From contig JAKCPI010011771.1 of assembly GCA_023213315.1 (NCBI GenBank), forward strand, positions 1-64,000: a stretch of DNA of 64,000 nucleotides, given 5' to 3'. This document shows positions 1 through 11,182 of the stretch, piece after piece (position 1 is the stretch's first letter; each line of letters opens with the position of its first letter). Origin of the DNA: Euborellia annulipes (taxonomy: Eukaryota; Arthropoda; Insecta; Dermaptera; Anisolabididae). The position numbers and the translations under genes were made by a program. The notes under the pieces were generated by a model. That model searched no databases, was not told the DNA's origin, and saw only the letters and a program-made list of their open reading frames with translations.

Positions 1-837
1 AATAAAAATGTGTTACAATTTTATTTTGTTTTTTTGATCTCCTGGAAAAATATAAATTTTGAGTTAGGACACTCTTGCAGAAAATGAGCGATATATTATT
101 AAATAGAAGATATTCTTTGTGTGGTGACTTCAATTGATTTCTTTTTCATCTTTTCAAAAAAATGAAACAAAATTCTTTTGCTTACTAACACTGTACATGA
201 TCATCATTAGGAAGAGGAATTTGTCTTCTTTCATTAAAGTCAGTCATTTTACAAGAATTCGTTTGACTCATATCAAAGAGAGTTCCATTAAGTCCCCTCG
301 CCTTAAAAAACGTTCCGTTCAAGATGATTGTGAAGGAGAAAGAAGAAAGAAAAATCCAAATTGTAGACTAATTGAGCTCTTAGGGGAGGAAAGGCATCCA
401 TCCATCTCTCTATGGTGAATTAGTGAATAGGAAGTGGGCTGCTGGGAAAGTGGTGCGTGGGTGGGAGGTCCACCCGCTGCCCGCGGGCGGCATTCACTCG
501 CGTGCTCAGTCACGTGCCGACATAGACATTAGCGTAGTCCTCTCTCTCTTTCGATTGCCTCGATTCCTTACTCTCTGGATTAAGATCGAGATCGCGCGTG
601 CCAAACAGCCCCGCTTCTTGTTGCTTTTATATTCCATTGGTTAGTTCCCACACTTATGTCCAGTAATCGTTAATTTAATTAATAATAAGCTCGCCCTCTC
701 TGGACCTCCCTTCAGCGGGGCCTGTGGCGGACCCTCGCTTTTTCTTATCAAGTGCTGCAAATTTTCAATCAACTCGGTTCAGGCAATTAATGATAAAAAT
801 GCATCTCTGGCTTCTTATCTTAAAGGAAATCTATGTA
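1..837. other. Unique non-coding DNA
   Basis: No repeat family of this window and no convincing ORF is seen. A more GC-rich patch at about 430-620 (CCACCCGCTGCCCGCGGGCG region followed by a CT-rich stretch) stands out from AT-rich flanks and could be regulatory. Short open frames here have no recognisable domain. Confidence 0.5.
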
Positions 838-1489
838 CAGTGAGCGCCACAATTAAGTCCCCATCTGATAGCTAGAGCCTTAAGTATTATAGTGTAATAA
901 TTTTAAATTTGAAAAGGTAAAATACCAGATTTTCCATTTTACCTTTTCGGTCATTAAAATTGTTTCACCATTTACCATATAGGCCCTACTATACCAAATA
1001 CTCAAGGCTCTACACTGTAAAAAAAAATCATAATTTTAGTGTGTTTTGGAATACTAAATTTACAAATTTCCCTTGTAAATGATAACTACTATGCATTTAT
1101 CTACTAAATTTACAAATGTTTACAACAAAAAAACATTTTAAAATTACAATTTTCTTCGAAAAATAGAGGTATGTATTGTAATTTTACAAACATTGTATAG
1201 TATTTTTCGTTAAAAATTGTATTTTTTCTCGAAAGCAGTGTAGGAATTCTAAAATTACCACACATTTACACTCTAATTTTCAAATGTCATTCTAAAATTA
1301 CAATACATTTTCATTCTAATTTTCAAACGGCTTACGAAAATTACAATACATTTGTAAATGGTTTTTGCAAAGATTTACTAAATTTAGTATGTTTTTGTGT
1401 AGGCAATATGCTTCCTAAACAATTGTAAAATTACAAATTTTTTTTTACAGTGTAGCTATAAGGTGGGGACTTAAATGTGGCACTCACTG
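838..1489. mobile_element. G-MITE: TA-target MITE (TIR CAGTGAGCGCCAC), interrupted
   Basis: Left end CAGTGAGCGCCAC and right end GTGGCACTCACTG are inverted repeats, with TA just before the left end. The subterminal parts are also mutually complementary, making a foldback. A T-MITE (1013-1452) splits it. An uninterrupted copy at 47532-47745 has TA at both flanks. TA duplication and CAGTG ends fit the Tc1/mariner/pogo group; no transposase is encoded. Confidence 0.8.
1013..1452. mobile_element. T-MITE copy 1 (TIR CACTGTAAAAA), TA duplication
   Basis: Begins CACTGTAAAAA and ends TTTTTACAGTG, with TA at 1011-1012 and 1453-1454. The interior is long runs of near-palindromic A/T sequence with recurring ACTAAATTTACAAAT. 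Inserted into the older G-MITE. Other copies: 7916-8320, 38682-39016, 39678-40031. Non-autonomous, probably mobilised by a Tc1/mariner-type transposase. Confidence 0.85.
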
Positions 1490-1573
1490 TGCTATGTGTG
1501 ATATCGGAGTGTCTGATCTGGCTGTCTTTATCCAATCCGAGTCTCATCCTGATCTCTTTAAAGAAAAAAAAAA

Positions 1574-2000
1574 TATGGGGAATGACTTCCCCGAGACTTT
1601 CTCGTATATTCTTTTGGAATTCTTCTGGGTGTGTGTGTGAACACGATTGCTTAAAAACCAAAGCAGCTAGATCGATGAAATTTGGTATATGCTCCTTACA
1701 CTAAAATTGTAGACTTCTATCAACTTTTGGAGTAAATACGTCACTTGGAAGTAGTACTTTACCTAATAAGTTTTTTCAGAAATTCCGAAATTTTCAATTT
1801 CTTTGTTATATTATGATAAAATACTCAATTTTAAAAGGTTTTTATTCTTTGATATTTTTCCGAAAACTGAATAGTTTTTGAAATAATCACAGAAGAAAAC
1901 GACATTTTTCGTTAATTTTGATAAAAAATCAAAACAAAATCAGACAGGTGTCATTAAAAAACATGTAAATATAAACAAATGAATTTGTTCATTTTCATAA
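1574..2000 (+). repeat. Hairpin-end element family HE-B, copy 1
   Basis: Starts with a GGGGAATGACTTCCCC hairpin next to ACTTTCTCGTATA, has a short TG run, then a block running from ACACGATTGCTTAAAAACC to the tail AACAAATGAATTTGT. The same block recurs at 14837-15346, 33629-34186 and, inverted, 34189-34605. No coding capacity. Confidence 0.8.
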
Positions 2001-2870
2001 AATTGAATCTGTATTCAGAGTCTTAATTTTTGCTGCCCAGCCCCTACTTTTTAATAGACCATCTTTTTTATTTTAACTAAAAAGCGCACATTTCATGAGA
2101 ATTATTTGACAATTTATTAAAATAAATGTCAAAGTCATTAACCCAAGAGTTTATTAACATAATTTATACAGAAATAATTATTTTTTCCCACTAAATCTTA
2201 GAAAAAAAAAATCAAAAGGAATTTTAGGAGTGTTGAAGCAATTTTACTAAAAAAATTTTTTTTTTGGATCATTTATGTAATTTTTTCCTTTAATATAATA
2301 ATAAATATCTTATTATTACGTTCATATAATGAGTGCAAGAGCAGAGATTTTTTTTTTTATTAATTTTCCGTTAGTTAATAAAATAAAATAACCCGTAACC
2401 TCAGATAAAAAAAAATAATTCTGAATGGTTTAAAAACTAAATTAAATATTGCTGAGTTGTTATAATTTCATCTATAATAATAATTCCAATTTCGTTTTAT
2501 TGTAGGTTATAATTGAAACTCAACTGAAAAAAAAACACCTGGAAAATTAATTAAATGGCAAAAAAAAAAAATAAATAAATAAATATAATAATAATAAAAA
2601 TTATAATTCCGAGTGAAATTTTCACTTAGACACGAACGACTCTGCACACAAAATCTTTTGATGGAGAAAGGGCATAAAAAAAACTGGACGTTCAAATCTT
2701 ATAGCTTTTAGGTTATTATTTTAGATGAGTTTTTCAGATTTTTCTTTATTTATAGACTACCAGCTGCGTGGCCCGAATTCAGAGAACCTTGTATCCTCCG
2801 CGTTATTTTATATTTTTTTCAAATTTAGTCCTTTCCTTTCTTGAGTTTCTCCTTAAAACTAGCATCGAAT
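2001..2870. other. AT-rich non-coding DNA
   Basis: Long A and T homopolymer runs and ATA repeats. No gene, RNA or element end is visible. Confidence 0.5.
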
Positions 2871-2880
2871 TAATTTTTAT

Positions 2881-2909
2881 CTTAAGATGGCCTCTATCGA
2901 GACCGAAAC
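2881..2909 (+). ncRNA. Decayed hammerhead-ribozyme-like motif
   Basis: CTTAAGA, then a stem-II-like hairpin (GGCCTC ... GAGACC with one mismatch), then GAAAC. The spacing is that of a hammerhead core, but CUUAAGA differs from CUGANGA at an essential G, so it is predicted dead. Interpreted as the tail of an old Penelope-type element. Confidence 0.45.
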
Positions 2910-2931
2910 GTTGCCCTAATAAAATATTTAA

Positions 2932-3543
2932 GGGGGTTCAGGAGCGACGTCTAAATGTACTTAATAAAAACTAGACTATTATAAGAAATTTTTTAATGCG
3001 GTTTTTTTTTAATGAATTAAATTCATAAGAGATTATTGGGACATCGAGCTATAATGTTTTTAATGACTTATTAAGGAATTTTCGTAATTAATTTTTTTGT
3101 TATCAAGCAAATACAAAAGAACAATCTGTCCCAATAATCTTTAATTTTTTTAAAATTTAAAAATGAATTTATTGTTATTATTAATCACATATTAATTAAG
3201 AAATTTTTAAAATAAGCTTAGATGATTTATTTAAAAATCAAATGTCAAATTAGTTCAGCATTCTTGCAATAGATGGCAGGCTAGTCTAACAGCTGATTCC
3301 CTAATAGCGGGTATCTGGCCTATATTTATATATTTTTATGCTTTTATAAAAGATACATAATATATAATAACATTTATAAAGTATTTATTGTTAAAAGATC
3401 AATGAAAATAAACCAAATCCATTAAATATTATTAGCTACCCTTCTGACATCTCTTGGCAAATTTTTGAATTACTTGATTGTTTGGGCATACTACGCCATC
3501 TTATCGGGAGAAACATGCGTAACCCCTTCGACCCTGATCCGCC
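2932..3543 (-). mobile_element. TTAA-flanked element, full copy
   Basis: TTAA flanks both ends (2928-2931, 3544-3547). The ends are related: GGGGGTTCAGGAGC on one side and, read on the other strand, GGCGGATCAGGGTC. Strongly similar over its length to 54603-55229 (opposite orientation). The interior holds a long palindrome around ATTATTGGGACA. TTAA duplication is typical of piggyBac-type transposition; no transposase ORF. Confidence 0.85.
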
Positions 3544-3547
3544 TTAA

Positions 3548-4360
3548 GATGAAAACCACTCCGTTTTCCTCACCGTTACGCCGAGCGCATATGCCACCCG
3601 CACATTTGCTTTCAGCTTTTATTACAAGTATCGAAGAAAGATGAAATTAATAATCGCCCAATCCCAATCATACGGCCTACGTATCTTTTAATTTTCTGCC
3701 ATGGTTTTCCAATTTAATTCTCCTTTGTAATAAATGCGCTACGCACCCAGGACCCACCTGAAGCGCCGATTAACGTAGAGGATGATGCGAGTGGGTGGGT
3801 GGTTGCTCTTTTTGGATGGACATCGGTCATCAGTAAGAGAGCGAGATCCAATTTTTCACGCCGGAATCCGACGCTCTATCATTAAGGGCGATTTTCTTAT
3901 GGCCTGTGTCGGTCACCTCGGACTGTATTTTGGACACGCTCGAGTTTGCCAACGAGTTGCAGAGCAATCGGGTCAAAATGCCCTCCCCCACTATAGTTTA
4001 GATTCAAATTATCCTAGGATGTGACATTCGTACATTTCTAGGCATCTTCTCACGGGATTTGAGTCTAAAAAAAAAATTCAAATTGTTTTAATATTCTCTT
4101 GCACGTTTCAAGAATGCCGGGTTTTAGATCTTTTTTAATCGTTTAATAAAAGCAATGCCAAGCATTGAGAAACCTTGGGTGGGTGGATCCGATGAATCAA
4201 CGTGTTGAACGTCCGTCGATTGCTATCGGTACATGATATTTCAAAATGTATGTATTTATATTTTTTAAATCAATCAGGATATATTGTATAAATTATCGTT
4301 GATGATTAAAAAAAGGTCGATATAGATCAATAAACCAAAAAAAAAAAAAATAATAATAAA
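3548..4360. other. Unique DNA island plus short shared block
   Basis: 3550-4030 is comparatively GC-rich and non-repetitive within the window. An 80-codon open frame here has no recognisable domain. About 4168-4232 shares a short block (GTTGAACGTC region) with about 26490-26550. Confidence 0.45.
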
Positions 4361-4720
4361 TATTCACGAGATAATGAAAAGGTAGCCAACAAAAAACAAA
4401 AAAATATTTCTATTTCCTCTGTCGATGTTTCGAATTCGGTTAATAAACAGCAAAAGAAAAATAAAATAAAAGGCCCATCTTGACTTTTTGAAATTTTTTG
4501 TGGAATTTTCTTTTGTCTACGATTGTTTTATATACTGTATATTCATATTATTTTGATGTAGCCTATCATCATTATAGATTTGTAGAATTTAGGAAGTTGC
4601 AAGAGTCATCTGATGAGAAAACATATGAAGGAAGTTTACTTCTTATTTAAGCCGGATCTTCAGGCAGGTATTATAAAAAATTTATTAAAACCAATTTTCT
4701 ATTTTCAGGATTTTTATTGA

Positions 4721-4784
4721 CAGATGACTGGCGCGCACAATAAACAACCAGTTTCGGTCCACTAAGAGACCATCATCAGATCTG
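4721..4784 (-). ncRNA. Hammerhead ribozyme, type I (minus strand)
   Basis: Read on the minus strand: CAGAU, CUGAUGA, stem II GGUC/GACC, GAAA, stem III CUGG/CCAG around a roughly 16-nt loop, UC, then AUCUG pairing with the leading CAGAU. All conserved core bases are present. Predicted cleavage follows GUC, between + strand positions 4726 and 4725. AUUG and CAAU outside stem I can extend it past an internal loop, a site where natural HHRs often make loop contacts. Activity is inferred, not shown. Confidence 0.85.
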
Positions 4785-4810
4785 CAACAATAATAAAAAA
4801 ATTATTGTTG

Positions 4811-4879
4811 CAGATCTGATGATGGTCTGGTCTCTAGGTGGACCGAAACTGGTTGTTTATTGTGCGCGCCAGTCATCTG
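4811..4879 (+). ncRNA. Hammerhead ribozyme, type I (plus strand)
   Basis: Mirror copy of 4721-4784: stem I CAGAU (4811-4815)/AUCUG (4875-4879), CUGAUGA 4816-4822, GAAAC 4845-4849, stem III CUGG (4849-4852)/CCAG (4869-4872), UC 4873-4874 with predicted cut after 4874. It has a short extra GGUCU-like duplication in the stem II region, which still closes with GGUC/GACC. Confidence 0.85.
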
Positions 4880-5318
4880 TCAATAAAAATCCTGAAAATG
4901 GAAAATTGGTTTTAATAAATTTTTTATAATACCTGCCTGAAGATCCGGCTTAAATAAGAAGTAAACTTCCTTCATGTTTTCTCATTATAGATTTGTCCAT
5001 CTATATATGAACAATTCGAGCTGTATCTTTAAATAATTATGAAGCTTATAACTTTTCCATCTGTCCTGATGATGAGCGTTCGAAACGTTGACAGAGAAAA
5101 TTGAAATTTTTTTTTTTGGTGGCTGCTTTTCAGCATCTCATGAGTATTGTTACTTATCAGCCATCTCCAATTATAATCAATAAATAAATAAAAAAAAAAA
5201 AAACTTTTCTTTAGATTGTTATTTATTAGGCTATTCTTTAAAAAAAATATACTGATCTATTGGAAAAAAGAAAATAGGCCTAATTAAGAATGGTTTGTTT
5301 TGCATTATCATTTAATGC

Positions 5319-5790
5319 GCTTCAGGAGGCAAAGCTGTTCGCATGTTTTTGCCGATAAGATGGCGTTAGGGGTCCTAAAAAGTTAACCAAAAAGCCCAAC
5401 TAGTACGAAAACTTGCCAACAGATGGCAGGACTCTATTGTATACCAAACATCGCGGGTTCGGACCCCAGGCAGTTCGATGATTTTATTTAAGCCATTTGG
5501 ATACCAAATGGCTTAAATAGAAATGCCTGGACCCACAATAGATATTTTCATGAAATAACGGTTATCGTCAAGTCTTATATGGCTTAAGTTGCCGAAAAGA
5601 CTGTGTGAATGTGTGTGTGAATGTTTAAAAAATATATATATATATATTGTATATCATTTATAACAGCATACAAATATATAGATATAGGCTTATAAGTGAT
5701 AGACTAGCCTGCCATCTTTTGCAAGAGTGCTGAACTATTTGGCCGTTAATTTTTAAATAATTATGAAATTTATTTTTGACTTCCTCTCCA
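5319..5790 (+). mobile_element. TTAA-element fragment split by a SINE
   Basis: 5325-5436 matches the 54603-55229 element (CGCATGTTTTTGCCGATAAG region) and 5690-5770 resumes it (TAGACTAGCCTGCCATCT). The middle is replaced by SINE-A sequence and a TA run. More diverged than the other copies. Confidence 0.65.
5437..5632 (+). mobile_element. SINE-A, 5'-truncated
   Basis: Retains the pol III B-box GGGTTCGGACCCC (5454-5466), the body hairpin GCCATTTGGATACC / CCAAATGGC, AATGCCTGGACCC, and the tail GCCGAAAAGACTGTGTGAAT. The A-box half is missing. It lies inside a TTAA element. Confidence 0.85.
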
Positions 5791-7048
5791 AATTTAATTA
5801 GTATAGATAGGATATTAATGATTTTAGATTTTTAGATTAAAAAAAAAAAAATTACAATTTTCATATTTGAACGTTTTTGCCTTTTCTATCGAAATATAAA
5901 AAAATATTTTTTAATTAAAAAAAAAGCATTCTATTAGGCCTATGTCAAAAAAATGCTCACGAATTTAAATCATTAAAAAAAAAACTGCATAAACAAAATA
6001 CTTTAGAATGCCTCAAAAGTTTCGTATTAAAAATTCAATGTGCCCTCCTCGATATAAAGATTAATCAATACCATGCATATAAAATAAAAAAAAAAAGAGT
6101 TTGGAAAATAGAAGAATTTACATATACACCAAACCTACTATGTAGGCATAAATATTTTTGACTTCTATTATTAAAATATGAAAATCAACCCAATAAATTA
6201 ATTATTAAGTTGAGGTCATCTTAAAGGTTGAATGTCCTCCTGATCTTCATTGTGGGAGGAAGAGGGGAATGATAAAAAAAAAAAAAAAAAACAGAACACT
6301 GTGTTGTCGGTGTTCTGGTCTCCAGGGAATGGCTTGAAGAAGAACTTCTTCTTGAGCCTCCTTGGAATTATTGAACCGTTGCAAACGAACAGATCATTGA
6401 CTACGTACTCTTTTTTTATATATATAGTCCGGAATACCTGCGGCTGTTGTGCAAATCACCATTTCTTTATAAGACACCATAATTAAGTTATCTCTTCTGT
6501 CTGAAAACTTCATGTCGAAATATTACACCCTAAGAAAAAAAAAAACTCGCTACTTGTTATTTATTATTAGATGAGATGCGCTCAAAATTTTAAACAAGAT
6601 CTTCTTTCTTTCAACCCATCATCTAAATTTTTATAGTCGAGCATCAAATCATGGGCGTGAACTGATTTTTGACACGGATACAGATTCATAAATGTTTCTT
6701 TTTTTTTTTTTGTAATTTCATCATCACCATCATCGATTCGAAGGTGTTAAAAAAAGCAAATCGTTGTTTGTAAACGCAAAAGAAAAACAATCCTAAACCT
6801 TATAAAACATGCTGGTTTTAATGATGAAATGAATTTAGAGTTTTATTTGCAGATACTACTAACGCATTATATTCCATAAAGTGTTTCTTCATAATTAAAG
6901 ACGAAATCTCTTTGCTTATAGAATCGAGATTTTAATTAAATAATTATATGAAAGGCTATATAATAAGGAATTTCAATATTTTCCGGTTTCGGTATCCCCT
7001 AACCTGTGGGCCGCGGCCCACTTGAGGAAAGATAAAAATTATACACAT
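5791..7048. other. AT-rich DNA, no gene found
   Basis: Homopolymer A/T runs dominate. 6240-6490 is somewhat more complex but shows no splice-flanked ORF. About 6990-7025 (GTGGGCCGCGGCCCAC) is a short GC palindrome resembling interiors of hAT-type relics. Confidence 0.45.
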
Positions 7049-7575
7049 ATACAGGGTGTTTCAAAAATGACTTTACCTTGTAAATTCATATAAATTTATA
7101 CAGAGAACCTAGAGAGGTGATTGTAATGACAATTTGTAGAGAAACACATCAAGTTTTGACTCACCTAGTTCGCTAGTGCGGAATCGCACTATCACGAGCA
7201 CTAGCGGAAGATGGCTGTCTTCACACCCGAGCGTGCTAGCTCTGTGTTTTGGTTTGAAATATCAAAGTCATATAAATTTATTCTAAAGAAGCTACACAGC
7301 TGGTTTTAGTGTTGTTTAAAGAGAAACACATCAAGTTTTTTTGTTTTACCTCGAACTAAAGAGTATGGGAAGAAATTGACTACCGATGGGATGTGTGCAG
7401 GATAACCAAAGGAAAAACATCTTTAGTTTGAGGTAAAAAAAAAACTTGATGTGTTTCTCTTTAAACAACACTAAAACCAGCTCTGTAGCTTCTTTGGATA
7501 AATTTATATGACTTTGAGATTTCAAACCAAAACACAGAGCTCGGGTTCAATGAAGCCAACCAACTTTTTTTCTTT
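7049..7575. mobile_element. Foldback element with a mariner-like end
   Basis: Starts ACAGGGTGTTTCAAAAATGA, a terminus style common in mariner-like elements. Inside, arms 7225-7372 and 7412-7547 are near-perfect inverted repeats (AAACACATCAAGTTTTTT and its complement). No transposase, and no matching right terminus was located. Confidence 0.6.
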
Positions 7576-7804
7576 TTTTTCATTTATTCCAACCAACTTT
7601 AACGCACAATAAAAACTTTTTAAAATAGTGTATCGAAATATGAAAACTTATTAGCCGAAACTGAACAAAATGTACACAGTTGGCCTAAATAAAATTTATT
7701 ATTCAACCTCATCGTTGGTTTAAATCTCCAATCCACCCGGAAAACAGGATAAATCCTTGACGAGTAACCACCTGTAACTACAAAATATTAAAACTTATTA
7801 GGTT

Positions 7805-7913
7805 TCCGTATTTACTTGAATTTACGCGAAAAGTTGAATAGATTTACAATTTTAGTGAATGAACCAAATTTCATTGATCTGACTGCTCGCAATTTTAAGT
7901 AATCGTGTTCACA
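7805..7913 (-). repeat. HE-B fragment, cut by T-MITE
   Basis: Contains the HE-B core in reverse (CAATTTTAGTGAATGAACC ... AATCGTGTTCACA), diverged from the 34189-34605 copy. It ends abruptly where T-MITE copy 2 begins. Confidence 0.65.
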
Positions 7914-7915
7914 TA

Positions 7916-8320
7916 CACTGTAAAAAAATTTTTGTTGATTTTTACAATTTTGTAGGAAGCAAATTACATATACAAAAACATACTAAATTTAATAAGTCTT
8001 TGCAAAAACCATTTACAAATGTGTTGTAATTTTAGAAAGACATTTGAAAATTAGAGTGCAATTGTGTGGTAATTTTAGAATTCCTAAACTGCTTTCGAAG
8101 AAAAAAAAAATTACAATTTTTAATATATCTATACAATGTATGTAAAATTACAATATTATTTTTCGAAGAAAATTGTTATTTTAAAATGTTTTTTGTTGTA
8201 AATATGAAGGCATAAATTTGAAAATTTAGTAGATAAATGCATAGTAGTTTTCATTTACAAGGGAAATTTGTAAATTTAGTATTCCAAAATACACTAAAAT
8301 TAGGATTTTTTTTTTTGGAG
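7916..8320. mobile_element. T-MITE copy 2
   Basis: Begins CACTGTAAAAA after TA (7914-7915). The interior is the reverse of copy 1. The right ACAGTG terminus is lost in a T run. A minus-strand HE-B-type start remnant (ACGAGAAAGTAAAAA) follows at about 8402. Confidence 0.8.
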
Positions 8321-8989
8321 GTTAAAACATCGAGAATCATCAAAATTTCGATTTTTTTTTACGATTTACAATACTTTCTTTTTATATATACATCGTAGAT
8401 ACGAGAAAGTAAAAAGGATTGCTTTGAAATAGCGCTTGGCCTGTCAAAAATGTTTTCCGGGCAGGTACGCGACTATTGACCCCTTGTGAGGTAAGCTAAA
8501 AAATAAATGAATAAAGTAATGAACTATTATGCAGTTGAAATGAAAGTTAATAAGAATTAAGTTTTTAATGAAGTATAATTTAAACATTAAAGAGCATTAT
8601 TAATTTTACACAAGCGAGAGAAGAAAAGAGAGGGGTGGAGAGGGGGACTAACGTTAAATTTAATAATAATAATAATATAATAAGCATCTTGAAAACTGTG
8701 ATTGTGTCGACGATTAATCAAGAATTCTTTTTTCTCCTATTGACGATGATATGAAATAAAAAAAAATAAATAAATAAATGAGTCTTGATAGAGAATTGAA
8801 TATTTGAAGACTAATTGAATTGAAATGCTAATGGATAGAACCAATCTGTTTGAATAATTTTGACAGTTGCTGGTAATTGATTTAAACCAAATTTCGCTAT
8901 TAAACAAATAGGCCTATGTAATTAACCAAAAAAATTTGAGAGAACTAATATTTAGGGAGGAGCAGGGGTAGTAAGAGATATAGAAAAAA
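8321..8989. other. AT-rich DNA, no gene found
   Basis: No repeat family of this window and no ORF of interest. GTGAGGTAAGC at 8485-8495 resembles a donor site but lacks a polypyrimidine tract. Confidence 0.4.
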
Positions 8990-9290
8990 TATTTTTACTT
9001 TCCCTCCCCTATAAAAATATGCGAAGATCGAAAGTATCAATGTCAAAAATTCGATCCCGAGTAAAAAAGATTAAAAATGATAGAGGGATCCACACGCCCG
9101 CAGCAGGTCTGCATTGTGAACCTTGAGGGACACAGGGATATACACGCCCGCACCAGGGACACACACAGTAGATCGAAAGTGACCTAAAGAAAAATGTCTG
9201 TCCCTGGTGTGGGCGTGTGCGTCCCTAAGGGTTCATTATGCAGACCTGCTGCGGGCGGGTGGACCCCTCGATCATTTTTAATCAATTTTA
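8990..9290. repeat. GC-rich inverted repeat, HE-A-associated
   Basis: Arms 9080-9165 and 9197-9275 are inverted (CACACGCCCGCAGCAGGTCT and complement). Flanking CTTTCCCTC and GTCAAAAATTCGATC tie it to the hairpin-end family HE-A. A single arm of the same module occurs at 17555-17600 and 56150-56275. Confidence 0.65.
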
Positions 9291-9292
9291 AC

Positions 9293-9472
9293 GTCGTGGG
9301 TTCGGACCCCAGGCAGTCCGAAGATTTTATTTAAGCCATTTGGGTACCAGAAGGCTTAAATAGAAATGCCTAAATCCTCAATAGATATATTCATTACAAC
9401 GATGGTCAAAGTCTTATATGGCCTAAGTTGCAGAAAAGACTGTGTGAATGTGAGTATTTAAAAAAAAAAAAA
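9293..9472 (+). mobile_element. SINE-A, 5'-truncated
   Basis: B-box GGGTTCGGACCCC near 9298-9310, then body and tail as in the 23056 copy, ending in an A tract. The A-box half is absent. Confidence 0.8.
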
Positions 9473-9512
9473 AAATCAATTTTATTTGGGATGTCGAGAT
9501 TTTGTTGGAAGT

Positions 9513-9541
9513 ACAATGAGCGTCACAATTAAGTCCCACCC
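9513..9541 (+). repeat. G-MITE terminal fragment
   Basis: TACAATGAGCGTCACAATTA followed by AGTCCCA matches the left terminus of 838-1489 and 47532-47745 with two substitutions. The rest of the element is missing. Confidence 0.6.
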
Positions 9542-9671
9542 ATGCGTCTTCTACTTGTGATTATTTCATTGTTTTTATAAAAGAAAATTAAAATCTTTAT
9601 TGGAAATTTTCTAGGTTTTATCTATGAAAGTTTCCATTAAAAAATATATAATACGATATGCAATCGTATTT

Positions 9672-9955
9672 TTACTTTCTCTTACCTCTATATATATGTT
9701 AATATATAGAGAGAGAAAGTATTGTATTCATGTCAAAAATTCGATGTCGAGTTTTTTATGGATATACACGATTTGAGGTCCCCTAAATCCAAAAAAAGTG
9801 GTTTTCGCGACATTTTCTGTCTGTTTGTGAACAAAATATCTCAAGAACGAAAAGAGCAAGGAGGTTGGAATTTTATATTTAAGTTGGGTATCTTCCTGGC
9901 ACGTGGAACGAAGCTTTTGAGCAAAATCCGCCAAAGAGTACTAGTACTTTACTGA
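9672..9955 (+). repeat. Hairpin-end element HE-A, 5' part
   Basis: Starts with the family hairpin ACTTTCTCTTACC ... GAGAGAAAGTA, then TGTCAAAAATTCGATGTCGA and GTGGTTTTCGCGACAT. It ends near AGTACTAGTACTTTACTGAT, so it is 3'-truncated. A 77-codon frame inside is a by-product of the repeat. Confidence 0.8.
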
Positions 9956-11182
9956 TTATAAAACTCTCAAACGCCTTTTCTCGAAATGTTCAATTTCAGA
10001 CTTTCGCCACTCAGCAGGCGATATGTAATCTAATGTCACAAACACAGAACTCAACTAAGAGAAATTCACACCAGATTTTTTAAATAAAAGTTAGGTTTTT
10101 TTACTCCATTTTATTTTTGATTAATTTCTGATGTCTTTAAAATAATTCTAATGTTTGCTTTGAAATTTTCATTTGATCTGCTTCAGTGCCGTCGGTCATC
10201 GCTTCGTTAAGAATGTTTTTTTATTTTGACATTTCTTTTTTTTTTCAAAATTAAAATATAACCTAAATCATAGATAATTTTTTTCTCTCTCTCTCCTTTT
10301 TTTTTTTTTAATGATAATTAAGTGAAAATTTCGAAATTTCTGTTAACCTTAATTTACGTTAATTAAGAAGAAAGAGGAATTTGTAAATTGTTTTCATATT
10401 TGTCTCCATTAAGTGGTTTTTAATATAAATTTTTACGTAACGTTATTGCCTTATTTGGAAGAAAAGTTTTTATTTATTTCTTACTTCACTCGTTTCTATT
10501 TTCTTCTATAATAAATCGATACTTGATAATTAATAAGTTATTTTTTCTATGAGATATTCATTTTATTAATTAATAAATAACCTAATTTTCTCAATTCCTC
10601 TGAAAATATCACAAATAAAAAAAAAAGGATTTAAGTTTTCCTAATAAATACAATTAATATTATTCGTATCTTCAATAAAAAGCCTTCCACCTACTATATA
10701 TAGACCATATCTGGATGTTTCGGAGATAATTCGACACCTTTTTCAGCGCAATGCAAGATTACTTCTTTTCAGACTGATTTACTTTCACATGTTTACTAGA
10801 GGCATAAATTAGTTATTTATGTATGGAGATTAAACATAGCGATCTTTTGAAATCTCATTGTTGGGTGTTTGGCATGCTGAGTACAAATCCCGGCTATTTG
10901 TGTTATTAAATATTAACTGTATGTGTTTTAAGAGATTTATTATTACTAGTCTGTGCCTAATGAAAATAAAACAAAATTTGTTATTTATTTATTTATTTTT
11001 AAAATGTACATAGGGCCTTCGGCCCCACTTAGTGTACAAGTTTATGAGAAAAAAAAGTATAGGCCTATATAGGAACAAAGAAAAGTAAGTGCAAAAAAAA
11101 AATGTCACAATATTGAGCATCGCTATTCTGAAAGGCTAACGCTGTTAAAATAATCTAAATAAATAAGAATGAAATGGGAAAA
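9956..11182. other. AT-rich DNA, no gene found
   Basis: Mostly A/T runs. A small palindromic scrap (GGGCCTTCGGCCC) lies at about 11012. No element boundaries or RNA genes recognised. Confidence 0.4.

Larger units (their letters stand above)
4584..4981. mobile_element. Foldback retroelement with head-to-head hammerhead ribozymes
   Basis: Two nearly identical inverted arms (about 4612-4798 and 4799-4988) meet at an AATAATAAAAAAATTATT centre. Each arm carries one hammerhead motif. The direct repeat TCATTATAGATTTGT (15 bp) lies at 4569-4583 and 4982-4996 and looks like a target-site duplication. Short non-coding body, inverted repeats, HHR and long TSD fit a non-autonomous Penelope-like element. 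No reverse transcriptase is encoded. Confidence 0.8.
4361..5175. repeat. Outer foldback with hammerhead-like relics, split by insertion
   Basis: 4361-4445 and about 5055-5150 are diverged inverted arms. The right arm carries CTGATGA (5066-5072) followed by GAGCGTTC and GAAAC; the left arm carries the mirrored GAAAC remnant. Stem II is nearly gone, so it is probably an old, inactive HHR-bearing foldback, now host to the 4584-4981 insertion. Confidence 0.6.

Noticed and set aside
8485..8495. GTGAGGTAAGC as a ratchet point
   Set aside because: No T-rich tract or branch-like word upstream, so it does not match the acceptor half.
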